Source of the DNA: Bradyrhizobium tropiciagri
GTDB taxonomy: Bacteria > Pseudomonadota > Alphaproteobacteria > Rhizobiales > Xanthobacteraceae
Assembly: GCF_018130505.1 (NCBI RefSeq)
Contig: NZ_JAFCKH010000003.1
Span: 558,001 to 622,000 of the forward strand
Reading direction: 5' to 3'
DNA: 64,000 bases
How positions within the stretch are numbered: the first letter of the stretch is position 1; each line of letters starts with the position of its first letter. Positions 26,061 to 34,747 of this stretch are shown in pieces. The position numbers and the translations under genes are program-made. Below the pieces are notes generated by a model. That model did no database searches. It was given only the letters and a program-made list of their open reading frames with translations, and had not been told where the DNA came from.

Positions 26061-26399
26061 GATTTACATTCCAATCGAAAACCTGCGCCCGAAAGCGCCA
26101 ATATTGCGCCCCAAACGCCACGATTCCATTGATGGCATTATCGCCGAAACTCGACTTTCTTCCCAGCATTTAGATGCTCTTCCCGCGCTGCGGGACGTGA
26201 TCTGTGGCTTTTTTGCCGCAAGTCCGCTGGCGCCGGGCGGCTTTTTGTGCAAACAGGCAACGGTCGCCCGAGTCGACGCCCACGGCGCTGCCACCCGGCC
26301 GCCACAAGGATGGACGCCCGGTTAATATGCCGGTCATCAAGCGCCCGTCAGAATCGCGCTAAGTCCACCGGTCCTGCCGTCCCGTTTCGTGGAGTTCCT
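26061..26399. other. Divergent intergenic region, no gene seen
   Basis: This 339-base gap separates the leftward L,D-transpeptidase and the rightward corA genes. It is noticeably more A/T-rich close to the transpeptidase (26060-26220), as expected for a promoter, but I could not pick a convincing -35/-10 pair. A run gtggctttttt (26206-26216) and ggctttttgtgc (26239-26250) follow short G/C arms, weakly terminator-like. Confidence 0.5.
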
Positions 26400-27377
26400 A
26401 TGCTGTCGGTGTTCGTCCCCTCCGAATTCACCCTCAAGAAAGCCGCCGCCACCGATCTGGCGGCGTTGCCGGAGGCCGCGGTCTGGGTCGACCTGGTGAA
26501 CCCGACCGTCGAGGAGGACCGCGCCGTCGAGAAGCTGGCGGGGATCGCAGTCCCGACCCGCGAAGACATGCAGGAGATCGAGATCTCCAGCCGCCTCTAT
26601 ATCGAGAACGGCGCGCGCTACATGACCGCGACGCTGATGTGCCAATCCGATACCGACATGCCGCGCACCACGGCCGTCACCTTCATCCTGACCGGCCATC
26701 GCCTGGTCACGGTGCGCTACGACCTGCCGAAACCGTTCGCGCTGGTCGAGGCCAAGCTGGCGCGCTCCTGCGCGCCCACCATCACCGGCGAACAGGTGCT
26801 GATGGAACTGCTGGATGCGGTGATCGACCGCTGCGCCGACATCCTGGAGCGCTGCGGCGCCGAGATCGACGAGGTCTCCCACGACATCTTCGAGCCCGAG
26901 AGCGAGCGCCACGGCCAGGCCAAGCGCTATTCGCAGATTTTGATCGCGATCGGCCGCAAGGGCGATTTGACCTCCAAGGTCCGCGAAAGCCTGGTCTCGA
27001 TCGGCCGCCTCGTCACCTTCCTCTCCGCGGTGGTGGAAGGCGTGAAATGGTCCAAGGACATGCGCGAGCAGCTCAAGACCATGCAGCGTGACGTTTCGTC
27101 ACTGACCGACCACGCCTCCTATCTTTCCAACAAGATCACCTTCGTGCTCGACGCCATGCTCGGCGTGGTCAATCTGGAACAGAACAACATCATCAAGCTG
27201 TTCTCGGTGATGGCCGTGGTCTTGATGCCGCCGACCCTGATCGCCTCGATCTACGGCATGAATTTCAAGGTGATGCCGGAGCTCGAATGGGTGCACGGCT
27301 ATCCGATGGCGCTGATCATGATGCTGATCGCGGCGATCGTGCCGTACTGGATCTTCAAGTGGAAGAAGTGGCTTTAG
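26400..27377 (+). CDS. corA: CorA-type magnesium/divalent cation transporter
   Basis: The 325-residue protein is a pentameric Mg2+ (or Co2+/Ni2+) channel. A long N-terminal cytoplasmic domain (1-265) with alpha/beta and helical parts is followed by two transmembrane helices; the signature YGMNF is at residues 285-289 at the end of TM1 (FSVMAVVLMPPTLIASIYGMNF) and TM2 is GYPMALIMMLIAAIVPYWIFKWKKWL. The length and the C-terminal KWKKWL basic tail are typical. The start at 26400 has a GGAG box 6 bases upstream (ggagttcct). Confidence 0.95.
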   Translation: MLSVFVPSEFTLKKAAATDLAALPEAAVWVDLVNPTVEEDRAVEKLAGIAVPTREDMQEIEISSRLYIENGARYMTATLMCQSDTDMPRTTAVTFILTGHRLVTVRYDLPKPFALVEAKLARSCAPTITGEQVLMELLDAVIDRCADILERCGAEIDEVSHDIFEPESERHGQAKRYSQILIAIGRKGDLTSKVRESLVSIGRLVTFLSAVVEGVKWSKDMREQLKTMQRDVSSLTDHASYLSNKITFVLDAMLGVVNLEQNNIIKLFSVMAVVLMPPTLIASIYGMNFKVMPELEWVHGYPMALIMMLIAAIVPYWIFKWKKWL

Positions 27378-27518
27378 ACGCTGTTTTTCAGCGCGCGCGT
27401 AGCATTTTGGGATTCGGGCAGACTGCCTTATTTCCTCTCCTAAAATTTGAGCGTTGCGCTGAACGTTTGGGCGAAACTTGTCTGCAATAACGTCCGCCTC
27501 GAAAGCCGGAGGACAGCA

Positions 27519-27740
27519 ATGGTTGCGAAAATCATAACGCCACGGCGTAACGTCATCGACTTTGCGCGCTATCAACAGGGCCGCGGAGCAGGCAAGGTGC
27601 AGGCGATCTCGCCGAGGCTCTGCCGATACTGTGGCGCTGCGTTGCTCGATGGTGAGAATGAAGACGAATGCTCCAGCGCGCTGAACACGCTCGCGCTGCA
27701 GCCGCTCGAGAACAAGCCGCGCCGGTTCTACGCGGATTAG
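27519..27740 (+). CDS. Small Cys-containing hypothetical protein
   Basis: The 73-residue protein starts MVAKIITPRRNVIDFARY and carries a CxxC pair (Cys35, Cys38 in LCRYCGAALL) and a third Cys51 (EDEC). The pattern resembles a small zinc-ribbon with one ligand missing or replaced by an acidic residue. GGAGG lies 6 bases before the ATG at 27519, a good start signal. It is 141 bases from corA. I do not recognise a family; similar small proteins are common in Bradyrhizobium. Confidence 0.72.
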   Translation: MVAKIITPRRNVIDFARYQQGRGAGKVQAISPRLCRYCGAALLDGENEDECSSALNTLALQPLENKPRRFYAD

Positions 27741-27877
27741 AAGCTCTCGCTTCGGAGGCAGAAGCCTCGCTTTCTTTCCCCGTTACGTCTGCACTCGAAG
27801 CAATCCCAACTTGACGGCCGCGGCGGCGGCCGGGATCGCCTCGACACCCTTCCAAAAATAACCAGCCTCTCCAACGC

Positions 27878-28630
27878 TCAGACGTGCTGACCGCCGTTGA
27901 TGTGAATCTCGGCGCCGTTCACGTAGGAGCTGGTTTCCGTGCACAGCACGTAGATGATCTTGGCGACCTCGTCCGGCGTGCCCAAACGGTGCATCGGAAT
28001 CTGCTGGTCGACGATCTTCTCGGTGCCGGGCGACAGGATCGAGGTGTCGATCTCGCCGGGTGCGATCGCGTTGACGCGGACGCCGACGCGGCCGAAGTCG
28101 GAGGCCATCTCGCGCGTCAGCGCAGCCAGCGCCGCCTTCGACGTCGCATAGGCCGCGCCCGCGAACGGATGCACGCGCGATCCTGCGATCGAGGTGACGT
28201 TCACCACCGCGCCCCTGGCGTGCTTCAACTCTTCGATCAGGCCGCGCGCGATCATGATCGGCGCGAAGAAGTTGACGTGGAAGACGTGGGTCCAGGTCTC
28301 GATGTCGGTGTCCATGGTGCCCATGCGGCCGCCGCCGGGCGCTTTCGGCGAGATCGCCGCGTTGTTGACCAGCGCGTGCAACTCGTCGTTGTCGAGCCGC
28401 CGCCGGATCTCGGAGATCGCGCGCACGGTGTCGTCATGACTGCCGAGGTCGACCTCGATATGATCCTCCGGCCCGGCGCCCCACGGACAGACTTCCGGGA
28501 AGGCGTGCCGCGACAGCGTGATGACCCGCCAGCCGGCGGATGAGAAGCGGATTGCGGTGGCATGGCCGATGCCGCGGCTCGCGCCGGTCAGGAGCAGCGT
28601 GCGCCGCGGTGCATTGGATGAGGGGGGCAT
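27878..28630 (-). CDS. SDR-family oxidoreductase (FabG-like)
   Basis: The 250-residue classical short-chain dehydrogenase has TGASRGIG at residues 15-22, NNAA at 89-92, catalytic Ser147, Tyr161 and Lys165 (YATSK), and the C-terminal VNGAEIHINGGQHV. Arg41 after the second strand (LSRH) suggests NADP(H). It probably reduces a 3-oxoacyl or similar carbonyl; the substrate is unknown. It is 56 bases downstream of pdxH on the same strand, and the pdxH-SDR pair is likely one transcript. Confidence 0.9.
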   Translation of the reverse strand: MPPSSNAPRRTLLLTGASRGIGHATAIRFSSAGWRVITLSRHAFPEVCPWGAGPEDHIEVDLGSHDDTVRAISEIRRRLDNDELHALVNNAAISPKAPGGGRMGTMDTDIETWTHVFHVNFFAPIMIARGLIEELKHARGAVVNVTSIAGSRVHPFAGAAYATSKAALAALTREMASDFGRVGVRVNAIAPGEIDTSILSPGTEKIVDQQIPMHRLGTPDEVAKIIYVLCTETSSYVNGAEIHINGGQHV

Positions 28631-28686
28631 GTCGATCCTTCAGCGTTGAGCGGCGGCTGCGTTCGCGTAACGACGGGGCTTCAGCG

Positions 28687-29328
28687 TCAGGGATAGAGCC
28701 GCACTTTCGACCATGCATGATCCGCACCGTCGCGGCGGAATTCGATGCGGTCGTGCAGGCGGAACGGGCGGTCGTGCCAGAACTCGAAACGCTGCGGCGT
28801 GATCCGCCAGCCGCTCCAGCCCGGCGGGCGCGGCACTTCGCCGATCATGTATTTGGCGCCGACCTTGGCAATGGCTTGCTCGAAGGCGAAGCGGCTCTCC
28901 AGCGGCTGCGACTGCTTGCTGGCCCAGGCGCCGATCTGCGCCTGCTTCGGCCGCGTGGCGAAATAGGCGTCGGCCTCGGCATCGGTCACCGGCGTCACCG
29001 GCCCGCGGATGCGCACCTGGCGGCGTAGCGACTTCCAGTGGAACAGCAGCGCGGCCTTCGGATTGGCGGCGAGCTCGCGCCCCTTGGCGCTGGCGATGTG
29101 GCTGTAGAACACGAAGCCGTCGGCATCGAAACCTTTCATCAGCACCATGCGCAGGTCGGGCAACCCGTCGGCATCGACGGTCGCGAGCGCCATCGCGTTC
29201 GGATCGTTCGGCTCGGATTTGACCGCTTCGGCAAACCATTCGGCGAACAGGGCAAACGGCTCCTCCGCTGCGGTAAAATCACCCGATGTTAACGGTGTCG
29301 GGTGTTTGATGGAGCTCGTGTCGGTCAT
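28687..29328 (-). CDS. pdxH: Pyridoxamine 5'-phosphate oxidase
   Basis: The 213-residue FMN enzyme makes pyridoxal 5'-phosphate, the active form of vitamin B6. Family motifs: [20 protein letters not shown] (FMN-binding start), [35 protein letters not shown], and the C-terminal [17 protein letters not shown] followed by the conserved RLHDR and WSKVRLYP end. I placed the start at the ATG at 29328 (MTDTSSIKH); an ATG at 29349 in frame is also possible. It is divergent from, and overlaps the leader of, the 29371 gene; an SDR gene follows it. Confidence 0.94.
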   Translation of the reverse strand: MTDTSSIKHPTPLTSGDFTAAEEPFALFAEWFAEAVKSEPNDPNAMALATVDADGLPDLRMVLMKGFDADGFVFYSHIASAKGRELAANPKAALLFHWKSLRRQVRIRGPVTPVTDAEADAYFATRPKQAQIGAWASKQSQPLESRFAFEQAIAKVGAKYMIGEVPRPPGWSGWRITPQRFEFWHDRPFRLHDRIEFRRDGADHAWSKVRLYP

Positions 29329-29370
29329 GTCAGGGGTCCCGATTTGCATTCGCCCGCGTCCCAGAACGCA

Positions 29371-29844
29371 TTGCTAGCCCTATATAGGGCATGGGGACGC
29401 GTTGGCCTATCGGCGATCCCGCCCGCGGGCACGGTGGTGGTGCTCATTCTCATCGGCGTCGGTGCGGGCGGCTGCAGTCTCTCGCGCAGCGACGCCTTCG
29501 CGAAGCTCGACGACAAGGATGTGACGGGCACGATCAGCCCGACGCTGGCGAGCGCGCCGGCGCCGACCGACAGCGATCTCGCCTTCACCCGCAATGCCGC
29601 CTCCGACGTGCTGACCAAGGGCAGCAAGGATTCCAGCCAGCCTTGGGAAAATCCGCAGACCGGCGCGCGCGGCTCGGTGACGCCGCTGGCCCAGGCCTAT
29701 TCCGGCGAGGACGGCCGGACCTGCCGGGACTTCCTCGCCAGCTATGTCAATGGAACCACCGAGAGCTGGCTGCAGGGCGCCGCCTGCAAGACTGGACAAG
29801 GGCGGTGGGAAATCCATAGCCTGAAGCCGTGGCGAAAGTCCTGA
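29371..29844 (+). CDS. 17-kDa-surface-antigen-like lipoprotein (RT0821/Lpp0805 type)
   Basis: The predicted protein is about 157 residues. A hydrophobic N-terminal stretch ([14 protein letters not shown]) ends in a possible lipobox (GAGGC), followed by a low-complexity part and a C-terminal domain [47 protein letters not shown] that matches the small outer-membrane surface-antigen-like family common in alphaproteobacteria. The start codon is uncertain: no ATG is in frame, and candidates are GTG 29302, TTG 29344, TTG 29371 or a GTG cluster around 29434. The gene is divergent from pdxH. Confidence 0.72.
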   Translation: MLALYRAWGRVGLSAIPPAGTVVVLILIGVGAGGCSLSRSDAFAKLDDKDVTGTISPTLASAPAPTDSDLAFTRNAASDVLTKGSKDSSQPWENPQTGARGSVTPLAQAYSGEDGRTCRDFLASYVNGTTESWLQGAACKTGQGRWEIHSLKPWRKS

Positions 29845-29980
29845 GCGCGTCTCGCCCGGATTTTCGGGCGAGGGGATCGGGCGAGTTGCAAAAATGCCAC
29901 TAAGTCCCCACATGACAACAAAGTGGGCCCTATCGGGTCCCGGACCCAGAATCGATTTTCCCGTGAAGGAGACGTGACGG

Positions 29981-30943
29981 ATGCGCGACCCCTATGAGGT
30001 CTTGGGGGTGCCGCGGAGCGCCAGCGCCGCAGCGATCAAGAGCGCCTATCGCAAGCTCGCCAAGAAGCACCACCCCGACAGCAACAAGAACGATCCGAAG
30101 GCGGCGGCCCGCTTTTCCGAGATCAACAGCGCCAACGAGATCATCGGCGACGAGGACAAGCGCAAGCAGTTCGATCGCGGCGAGATCGACGGCGACGGCA
30201 AGCCGCGCTTCCAGGGTTTCCCCGGCGGCGGCGCAGGCGGCCGTGCCGGTCCCGGCGGCTTCGAATACAGCTTCCGCAGCGCTCCCGGCGGCAGCGGCAC
30301 GATGGGCGGCGGCAGCTTCGAGGACATCCTCAACAGCATGTTCGGCAATGCCGCGCGTGGCGGCGGCGGCCGCGCCGGCCGCGCCAACCCGTTCGAGTTC
30401 GAGGGCGGCGGGGTCGGCGTCGATCTCGACCTGTCGGTCGCGATGACGGTGTCGCTGGAGGAGGCGGTCAACGGCGGCGAGAAGCGCGTCCGCCTGCCGA
30501 CCGGCCGAGAGCTCAACGTCAAGATTCCCGCCGGCGTCACCGCCGGCCAGCAGATCCGGCTGAAGGGGCAGGGCGAGACTGCGCCCGGCCACCCGCCCGG
30601 CGATCTCCTGATCACGGTGTCGATCGCGCCGCATCCGTTCTTCAAGGTCGACGGCAACGATCTCAGGATCGATCTGTCGATCACGCTCTATGAGGCGGTG
30701 CTTGGCGGCAAGGTGCGCGTACCGACGCTGGGCAGCGCGGTCGAGCTGTCGATCCCGAAGAACACGTCCAGCGGCCGCACCTTCCGCCTCAAGGGCAAGG
30801 GCCTCCCGAAGGCGGGCGCATCGGGCGATCTCTACGTCACCACCCGCATCATCCTTCCCGACGGGAACGATGCCGACCTTGAGGCATTGATGCAGACGTG
30901 GCGGGAACGACATCCCTACAATCCGCGCGGCGATCTCGGCTGA
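29981..30943 (+). CDS. DnaJ-class co-chaperone (CbpA-like)
   Basis: The 320-residue protein has an N-terminal J domain (PYEVLGVPRSASAAAIKSAY..., with the HPD motif at residues 31-33) that stimulates Hsp70 ATPase, a Gly/Phe-rich linker (about 80-145, GGGAGGRAGPGGFEYSF), and two C-terminal substrate-binding beta domains (VDLDLSVAMTVSLEEAVNGG, RIDLSITLYEAVLGGKV). It lacks the CxxCxGxG zinc finger of true DnaJ, so it is CbpA/type-II like. The start has a GAAGGAG box 8-10 bases upstream. The C-terminus WRERHPYNPRGDLG is usual for this alphaproteobacterial version. Confidence 0.93.
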   Translation: MRDPYEVLGVPRSASAAAIKSAYRKLAKKHHPDSNKNDPKAAARFSEINSANEIIGDEDKRKQFDRGEIDGDGKPRFQGFPGGGAGGRAGPGGFEYSFRSAPGGSGTMGGGSFEDILNSMFGNAARGGGGRAGRANPFEFEGGGVGVDLDLSVAMTVSLEEAVNGGEKRVRLPTGRELNVKIPAGVTAGQQIRLKGQGETAPGHPPGDLLITVSIAPHPFFKVDGNDLRIDLSITLYEAVLGGKVRVPTLGSAVELSIPKNTSSGRTFRLKGKGLPKAGASGDLYVTTRIILPDGNDADLEALMQTWRERHPYNPRGDLG

Positions 30944-31383
30944 TCGCAGGCAACGCGCCCAAGATGCGAAACTGCGCTACCCCCGGAGTCTTTGGGGGTA
31001 GACAACGGGCATCGCGAACGCGTTGAAAGAAGGCCAACCGCGTCCCGACGTTCCTGCGGCGTGCAGAACGGTCCGGGCAGCGGATCAAGGAGTGCGGCCT
31101 CGAGAGGGGGACCAGCGCGGTACCAAACCCCAATCGAGGCCGCGTGCGCCGATCGGCGGATCGAGCGCAGCATCATCTTCGCGTGAACATCCGGTACGAT
31201 AATGAGACGCGCAAATGTCGCGATTCGAAATTTTCGATGTCGGAATTGGGACGGCGAGTGAGGCTGGATTCATTCGTCGTTTTTGTCCCGTAGAATTACG
31301 GGCCCAGGCCGGATGAGTCGGGATTGAGCAGCCCTGCCAGTGGCTTCGATCCACCCTTTTCCCGTTCGGGCGAGCGGCAGATG
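30944..31383. other. Gene-free stretch of 440 bases
   Basis: No credible gene is seen. An 8-base stem ctaccccc (30977-30984) / gggggtag (30994-31001) with a 9-base loop lies 34 bases after the dnaJ-like stop and could end that transcript, although it lacks a T run. The segment 31180-31320 has lower GC than its surroundings. The region lies between two convergent genes. Confidence 0.55.
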
Positions 31384-32148
31384 TCAGCCGCCGCTCTTCT
31401 CCATCTGGTCGTAGACCGACTGCGCGACCTGGGTCAGGCGGCCCCGGTCGTTGCCGCCGCTGACCACATAGGCGACCCCCCGATCGGCCCAGAACAGCGC
31501 CCCGTCATTGCCCTTGGCCGAGTAGCGCATCTGGGTCGGCTCGGTCTTCGCCTTCGCGGTGTAGACCGTGAAGCGCTCGCCGGACGCACCCTCATACATC
31601 AGGAAAGAGGCCGGTCCGCTCGGTCCGGGCAACAGCCGGCCGCCGACCAGCTTCAGCCCGGCCAGCTCCGGCGCCCGGACGTCCCAGCCGCAGCGCCGGG
31701 TTAGCCATTGCTGCAGATGGTCGCGCTCGCTGCCGGGCACCTCGACCGGGTGGCGGACTTCGACCACGTAGAGCCGGTGCGCATCGAGCGCGTCCAGCGT
31801 GAAGCTCTGGAAGATCGACGGCGTCGCCGCCGCGCCACGTGCGACCCAGCCGGCGCCGCCGCCGGCGACGAAGGCAACGAGCGTCGCCGCCACCGCGCCG
31901 TACAGCCAGCGCCGCGGCTGGCGCTGCAGCCGCTCGAGCTCGAGCCGCTTCGGCACCGCCTCGTCCACCACGGAATCGTAGCGCGCGTGCAGCGTCTCGG
32001 CCATGTCGCGCCATGACTGCACCCGCGCGGCGTCGTCGGGATGCGCGGCGAGCCATGCCTCGACATCGGCGCAGCGTTCGGCCGGCAACTCGTTGTCGAC
32101 GTAGGCGTGCAGCTCGTCTTCGGTGACGGGAATGTTCGGCTCGGTCAT
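31384..32148 (-). CDS. Transmembrane anti-sigma factor
   Basis: The 254-residue protein has the layout of an ECF anti-sigma factor: an N-terminal cytoplasmic anti-sigma domain (about 1-75; VTEDELHAYVDNELPAERCADVEAWL, with His14 and Cys26 of a partial zinc-anti-sigma pattern), a single transmembrane helix (WLYGAVAATLVAFVAGGGAGWVA, about 81-103), and a periplasmic domain of about 150 residues. It lies 60 bases downstream of the ECF sigma gene, so it should hold that sigma at the membrane until a signal frees it. The signal is unknown. Confidence 0.88.
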   Translation of the reverse strand: MTEPNIPVTEDELHAYVDNELPAERCADVEAWLAAHPDDAARVQSWRDMAETLHARYDSVVDEAVPKRLELERLQRQPRRWLYGAVAATLVAFVAGGGAGWVARGAAATPSIFQSFTLDALDAHRLYVVEVRHPVEVPGSERDHLQQWLTRRCGWDVRAPELAGLKLVGGRLLPGPSGPASFLMYEGASGERFTVYTAKAKTEPTQMRYSAKGNDGALFWADRGVAYVVSGGNDRGRLTQVAQSVYDQMEKSGG

Positions 32149-32208
32149 ATCTTCGTCTCTGTCAAATTTCGCTTCGATATCGTTTCAAGCACAGGCCAAT
32201 CGCTTAAC

Positions 32209-32697
32209 TCATTTCACCCGCCTGAGCGCCGGGCGCTCGCCCTCCAGCACGGCCCGCACATGGGCGCGGGCGCGGGCGAGGCGCGACATCACGGTGCCGA
32301 TCGGCACGCCCTGGATGTCGGCGACGTCGCGGTAGCTCATGCCCTCCAGCACGACGAGCAGCAGCACCGAGCGCTGCTCCTCGACCAGCGTCGACAGCGC
32401 GCGCTCGATGTCGCGTGCCTCGGCCTCGGTGCCGCTGGCGTCGGCATTGTTGTCGAGCAGCGGCACCAGCGGCGGCCGCCGCGCCAGCGAGCGGCGGCGA
32501 TTCTTGTTCAGATTGGTCAGGATCGTATAGAGCCAGCTCCTGAGGTCGCCGCCGAGAAACAGCCGCTCCGAGCGCAGCGCGCGCACCAGGGTATCCTGCA
32601 CCAGATCGTCGGCGATGTCGGCGTCACGCGCGAGCGCACGCGCGTAACGGCGCAGCGCCGGTATCATGGCCTCGACACTTTGACGAAACGCGTTCAT
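32209..32697 (-). CDS. ECF-family RNA polymerase sigma factor
   Basis: The 162-residue group 4 sigma factor has region 2 (ALRRYARALARDADIADDLVQDTLVRAL...RSWLYTILTNLNKNRRR) and region 4 (ALSTLVEEQRSVLLLVVLEGMSYRDVADIQGVPIGTVMSRLARARAHVRAVLEG, the helix-turn-helix being SYRDVADIQGVPIGTVMSRL). It is co-transcribed with the anti-sigma factor. A GGAAT-N16-TGTT sequence upstream (32745-32769) suggests that it drives its own operon. It is not EcfG itself: no phyR or nepR gene is next to it. Confidence 0.93.
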   Translation of the reverse strand: MNAFRQSVEAMIPALRRYARALARDADIADDLVQDTLVRALRSERLFLGGDLRSWLYTILTNLNKNRRRSLARRPPLVPLLDNNADASGTEAEARDIERALSTLVEEQRSVLLLVVLEGMSYRDVADIQGVPIGTVMSRLARARAHVRAVLEGERPALRRVK

Positions 32698-32744
32698 GTA
32701 TCCCAGTGCTTGATCGCCGCGGTGATAACCGCCTTCTCCAGCAT

Positions 32745-32769
32745 AACACCCAAATTGCGCGGCTATTCC
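32745..32769 (-). promoter_or_regulatory. Candidate ECF promoter of the sigma/anti-sigma operon
   Basis: On the minus strand GGAAT (attcc at 32765-32769) is followed after 16 bases by TGTT (aaca at 32745-32748), about 47 bases before the sigma gene start at 32697. The spacing and -10 are the same as at the promoter before the His-rich gene (10986-11010); the -35 differs at its last base. Autoregulation is usual for ECF sigma factors. Confidence 0.45.
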
Positions 32770-32928
32770 GCTTGCGCGGATTTGCGCATGTCCCGTGCGT
32801 CGATTGGGGCTATACCGGACCCGAGTGCTGGTGTACCCGAACTCCGCAAATTCGGCGCGTGGCAGGACTCCTGATGTCGCAGACTCCAGGCGAGCGCGCC
32901 TGACTCAGCAGGGACTGACGAGCCGCGA

Positions 32929-33528
32929 ATGCCTGCACCAACGATCTACTTCATCCGCCACGGCGAGACGTCGTGGAACGCGGCGGGCCGGCTGCAGGGC
33001 GTGCAGGACATCGCCCTCAACGAGCTCGGCCGCCGCCAGGCGGCGCATGCCGGGCGCGTGCTCGGCGATCTGCTTGCGCGCGACGGCCACGACAAGTCGG
33101 CGCTGCCGTTTGTCGCAAGTCCGTTGATCCGGGCGCGTGCGACCATGGAGCTGGTGCGCGGCGAGCTCGGCCTGCCGCCGGGCGACTACATACTCGACCG
33201 CCGGCTGCGCGAGATCGGCTACGGCGTCTGGGAAGGCTCGACCCTGGCCGAGGCGCAGGCCGCCGATCCCGCGCTCTATGCCCGCCGCCAGGCCGACAAG
33301 TGGACGGTGTCGCCGTCCGGCGGCGAGAGCTATGTCGAGGTGCAGGCGCGGATGACCGACTGGTACCACTCGGTGACCTCGGACACGGTGGCCGTCGCTC
33401 ATGGCGGCACGGCGCGAGCACTGATGGTGGCGCTTGGCCACGAGACGCCGGTCTCTGCCGCGGACCTCTACATCGAGCAGGGCGCGGTCTACGTGTTCGG
33501 CGAACAGGGCCTGCGGAAGTATAGTTAA
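32929..33528 (+). CDS. Histidine phosphatase family protein
   Basis: The 199-residue protein is a phosphoglycerate-mutase-like histidine phosphatase. The catalytic RHGET is at residues 10-14 (His11 carries the phosphate), an Arg in SPLIRARATMELV and a Glu in LREIGYGVWEG follow, and the second catalytic His is in AVAHGGTARAL near residue 157. Short forms like this act on small phosphate esters; the substrate is unknown. It sits 81 bases upstream of aroC on the same strand. The ATG start has no strong ribosome-binding box (acgagccgcga). Confidence 0.9.
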   Translation: MPAPTIYFIRHGETSWNAAGRLQGVQDIALNELGRRQAAHAGRVLGDLLARDGHDKSALPFVASPLIRARATMELVRGELGLPPGDYILDRRLREIGYGVWEGSTLAEAQAADPALYARRQADKWTVSPSGGESYVEVQARMTDWYHSVTSDTVAVAHGGTARALMVALGHETPVSAADLYIEQGAVYVFGEQGLRKYS

Positions 33529-33609
33529 GAGGCGCGCAAACCTCTCCTTCGCCACAACCGGCGTGACGAACCTGTTTGACGCTGCCGACCCTGCACGCTA
33601 CCACACGCC

Positions 33610-34698
33610 ATGTCCTTCAACACCTTCGGCCACATGTTCCGCGTCACGACCTTCGGCGAGAGCCACGGGGTCGCGATCGGCTGCGTTGTCGATGGCTGCC
33701 CGCCGCTGATCCCGCTGACCGCAGAAGAAATCCAGCTCGACCTCGACCGCCGCCGGCCCGGCCAGTCGCGCTTCACCACCCAGCGCCAGGAGCCGGATGC
33801 GGTGAAGATCCTGTCCGGCGTGATGGCGCATCCGGAGACCGGTGTGCAGGTGACGACCGGCACGCCGATCGCGCTGCTGATCGAGAATACCGACCAGCGC
33901 TCGAAGGACTATTCCGAGATCAAGGACAAGTTCCGGCCCGGCCATGCCGACTTCACCTATGAAGCGAAATACGGCCTGCGCGACTATCGCGGCGGCGGAC
34001 GTTCCTCGGCGCGCGAGACTGCGACCCGTGTCGCCGCTGGCGCGGTGGCGCGCAAGGTCCTGCCCGAGGTGAAGGTGCGCGGCGCGCTGGTGCAGATGGG
34101 ACCGCACAAGATCGACCGCAGCAAATGGGACTGGGACGAGGTCGCGAAGAACCCGTTCTTCTGCCCCGACAAGGACAAGGCGGCGTTCTTCGAAAGCTAT
34201 CTCGACGGCATCAGGAAGAGCGGCTCCTCGATCGGCGCGGTGATTGAGATCGTGGCCGAGGGTGTGCCGGCGGGGCTCGGCGCGCCGATCTATGCCAAGC
34301 TCGACAGCGATCTGGCATCGGCAATGATGAGCATCAACGCGGTGAAGGGCGTCGAGATCGGCGCCGGCTTCGGCGCCGCGGAGCTGTCCGGCGAGGAGAA
34401 CGCCGACGAGATGCGGACCGGCAACAACGGCACCCGCTTCCTGTCCAACAATGCCGGCGGCATCCTGGGTGGCATCTCGACCGGCCAGCCGGTGGTGGTG
34501 CGCTTCGCAGTCAAGCCGACCTCCTCGATCCTGACCCCGCGCCGCACCGTCGACCGCAAGGGCGCCGATACCGACATCCTGACCAAGGGCCGCCACGACC
34601 CCTGCGTCGGCATCCGCGCGGTGCCGGTCGGCGAGGCCATGATGGCCTGCGTGCTGGCCGATCATTTTCTCCGCGACCGCGGGCAGATCGGGCGCTGA
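33610..34698 (+). CDS. aroC: Chorismate synthase
   Basis: The 362-residue enzyme makes chorismate from 5-enolpyruvylshikimate 3-phosphate using reduced FMN, the last common step to aromatic amino acids and folate. Family motifs: [20 protein letters not shown] near the N-terminus, [45 protein letters not shown], and [28 protein letters not shown] and [17 protein letters not shown] near the C-terminus. Full length for the family. It is followed 49 bases downstream by the class III cyclase gene; the histidine phosphatase is upstream. Confidence 0.97.
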   Translation: MSFNTFGHMFRVTTFGESHGVAIGCVVDGCPPLIPLTAEEIQLDLDRRRPGQSRFTTQRQEPDAVKILSGVMAHPETGVQVTTGTPIALLIENTDQRSKDYSEIKDKFRPGHADFTYEAKYGLRDYRGGGRSSARETATRVAAGAVARKVLPEVKVRGALVQMGPHKIDRSKWDWDEVAKNPFFCPDKDKAAFFESYLDGIRKSGSSIGAVIEIVAEGVPAGLGAPIYAKLDSDLASAMMSINAVKGVEIGAGFGAAELSGEENADEMRTGNNGTRFLSNNAGGILGGISTGQPVVVRFAVKPTSSILTPRRTVDRKGADTDILTKGRHDPCVGIRAVPVGEAMMACVLADHFLRDRGQIGR

Positions 34699-34747
34699 TC
34701 CCTGTATAGTGGCGGGTGCCAGATCTGGTGCGCCCTGGGGGACTGCC

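Noticed and set aside
29391-29819. ATG at 29391 as start of the surface-antigen-like gene
   Set aside because: It is in another frame; the domain pattern is in the frame with GTG or TTG starts only.
31085-31354. Possible gene or gene remnant on the minus strand with GLVPRWSP-like words
   Set aside because: Only a few residues look like a known family and there is no start signal; too weak to call a pseudogene.
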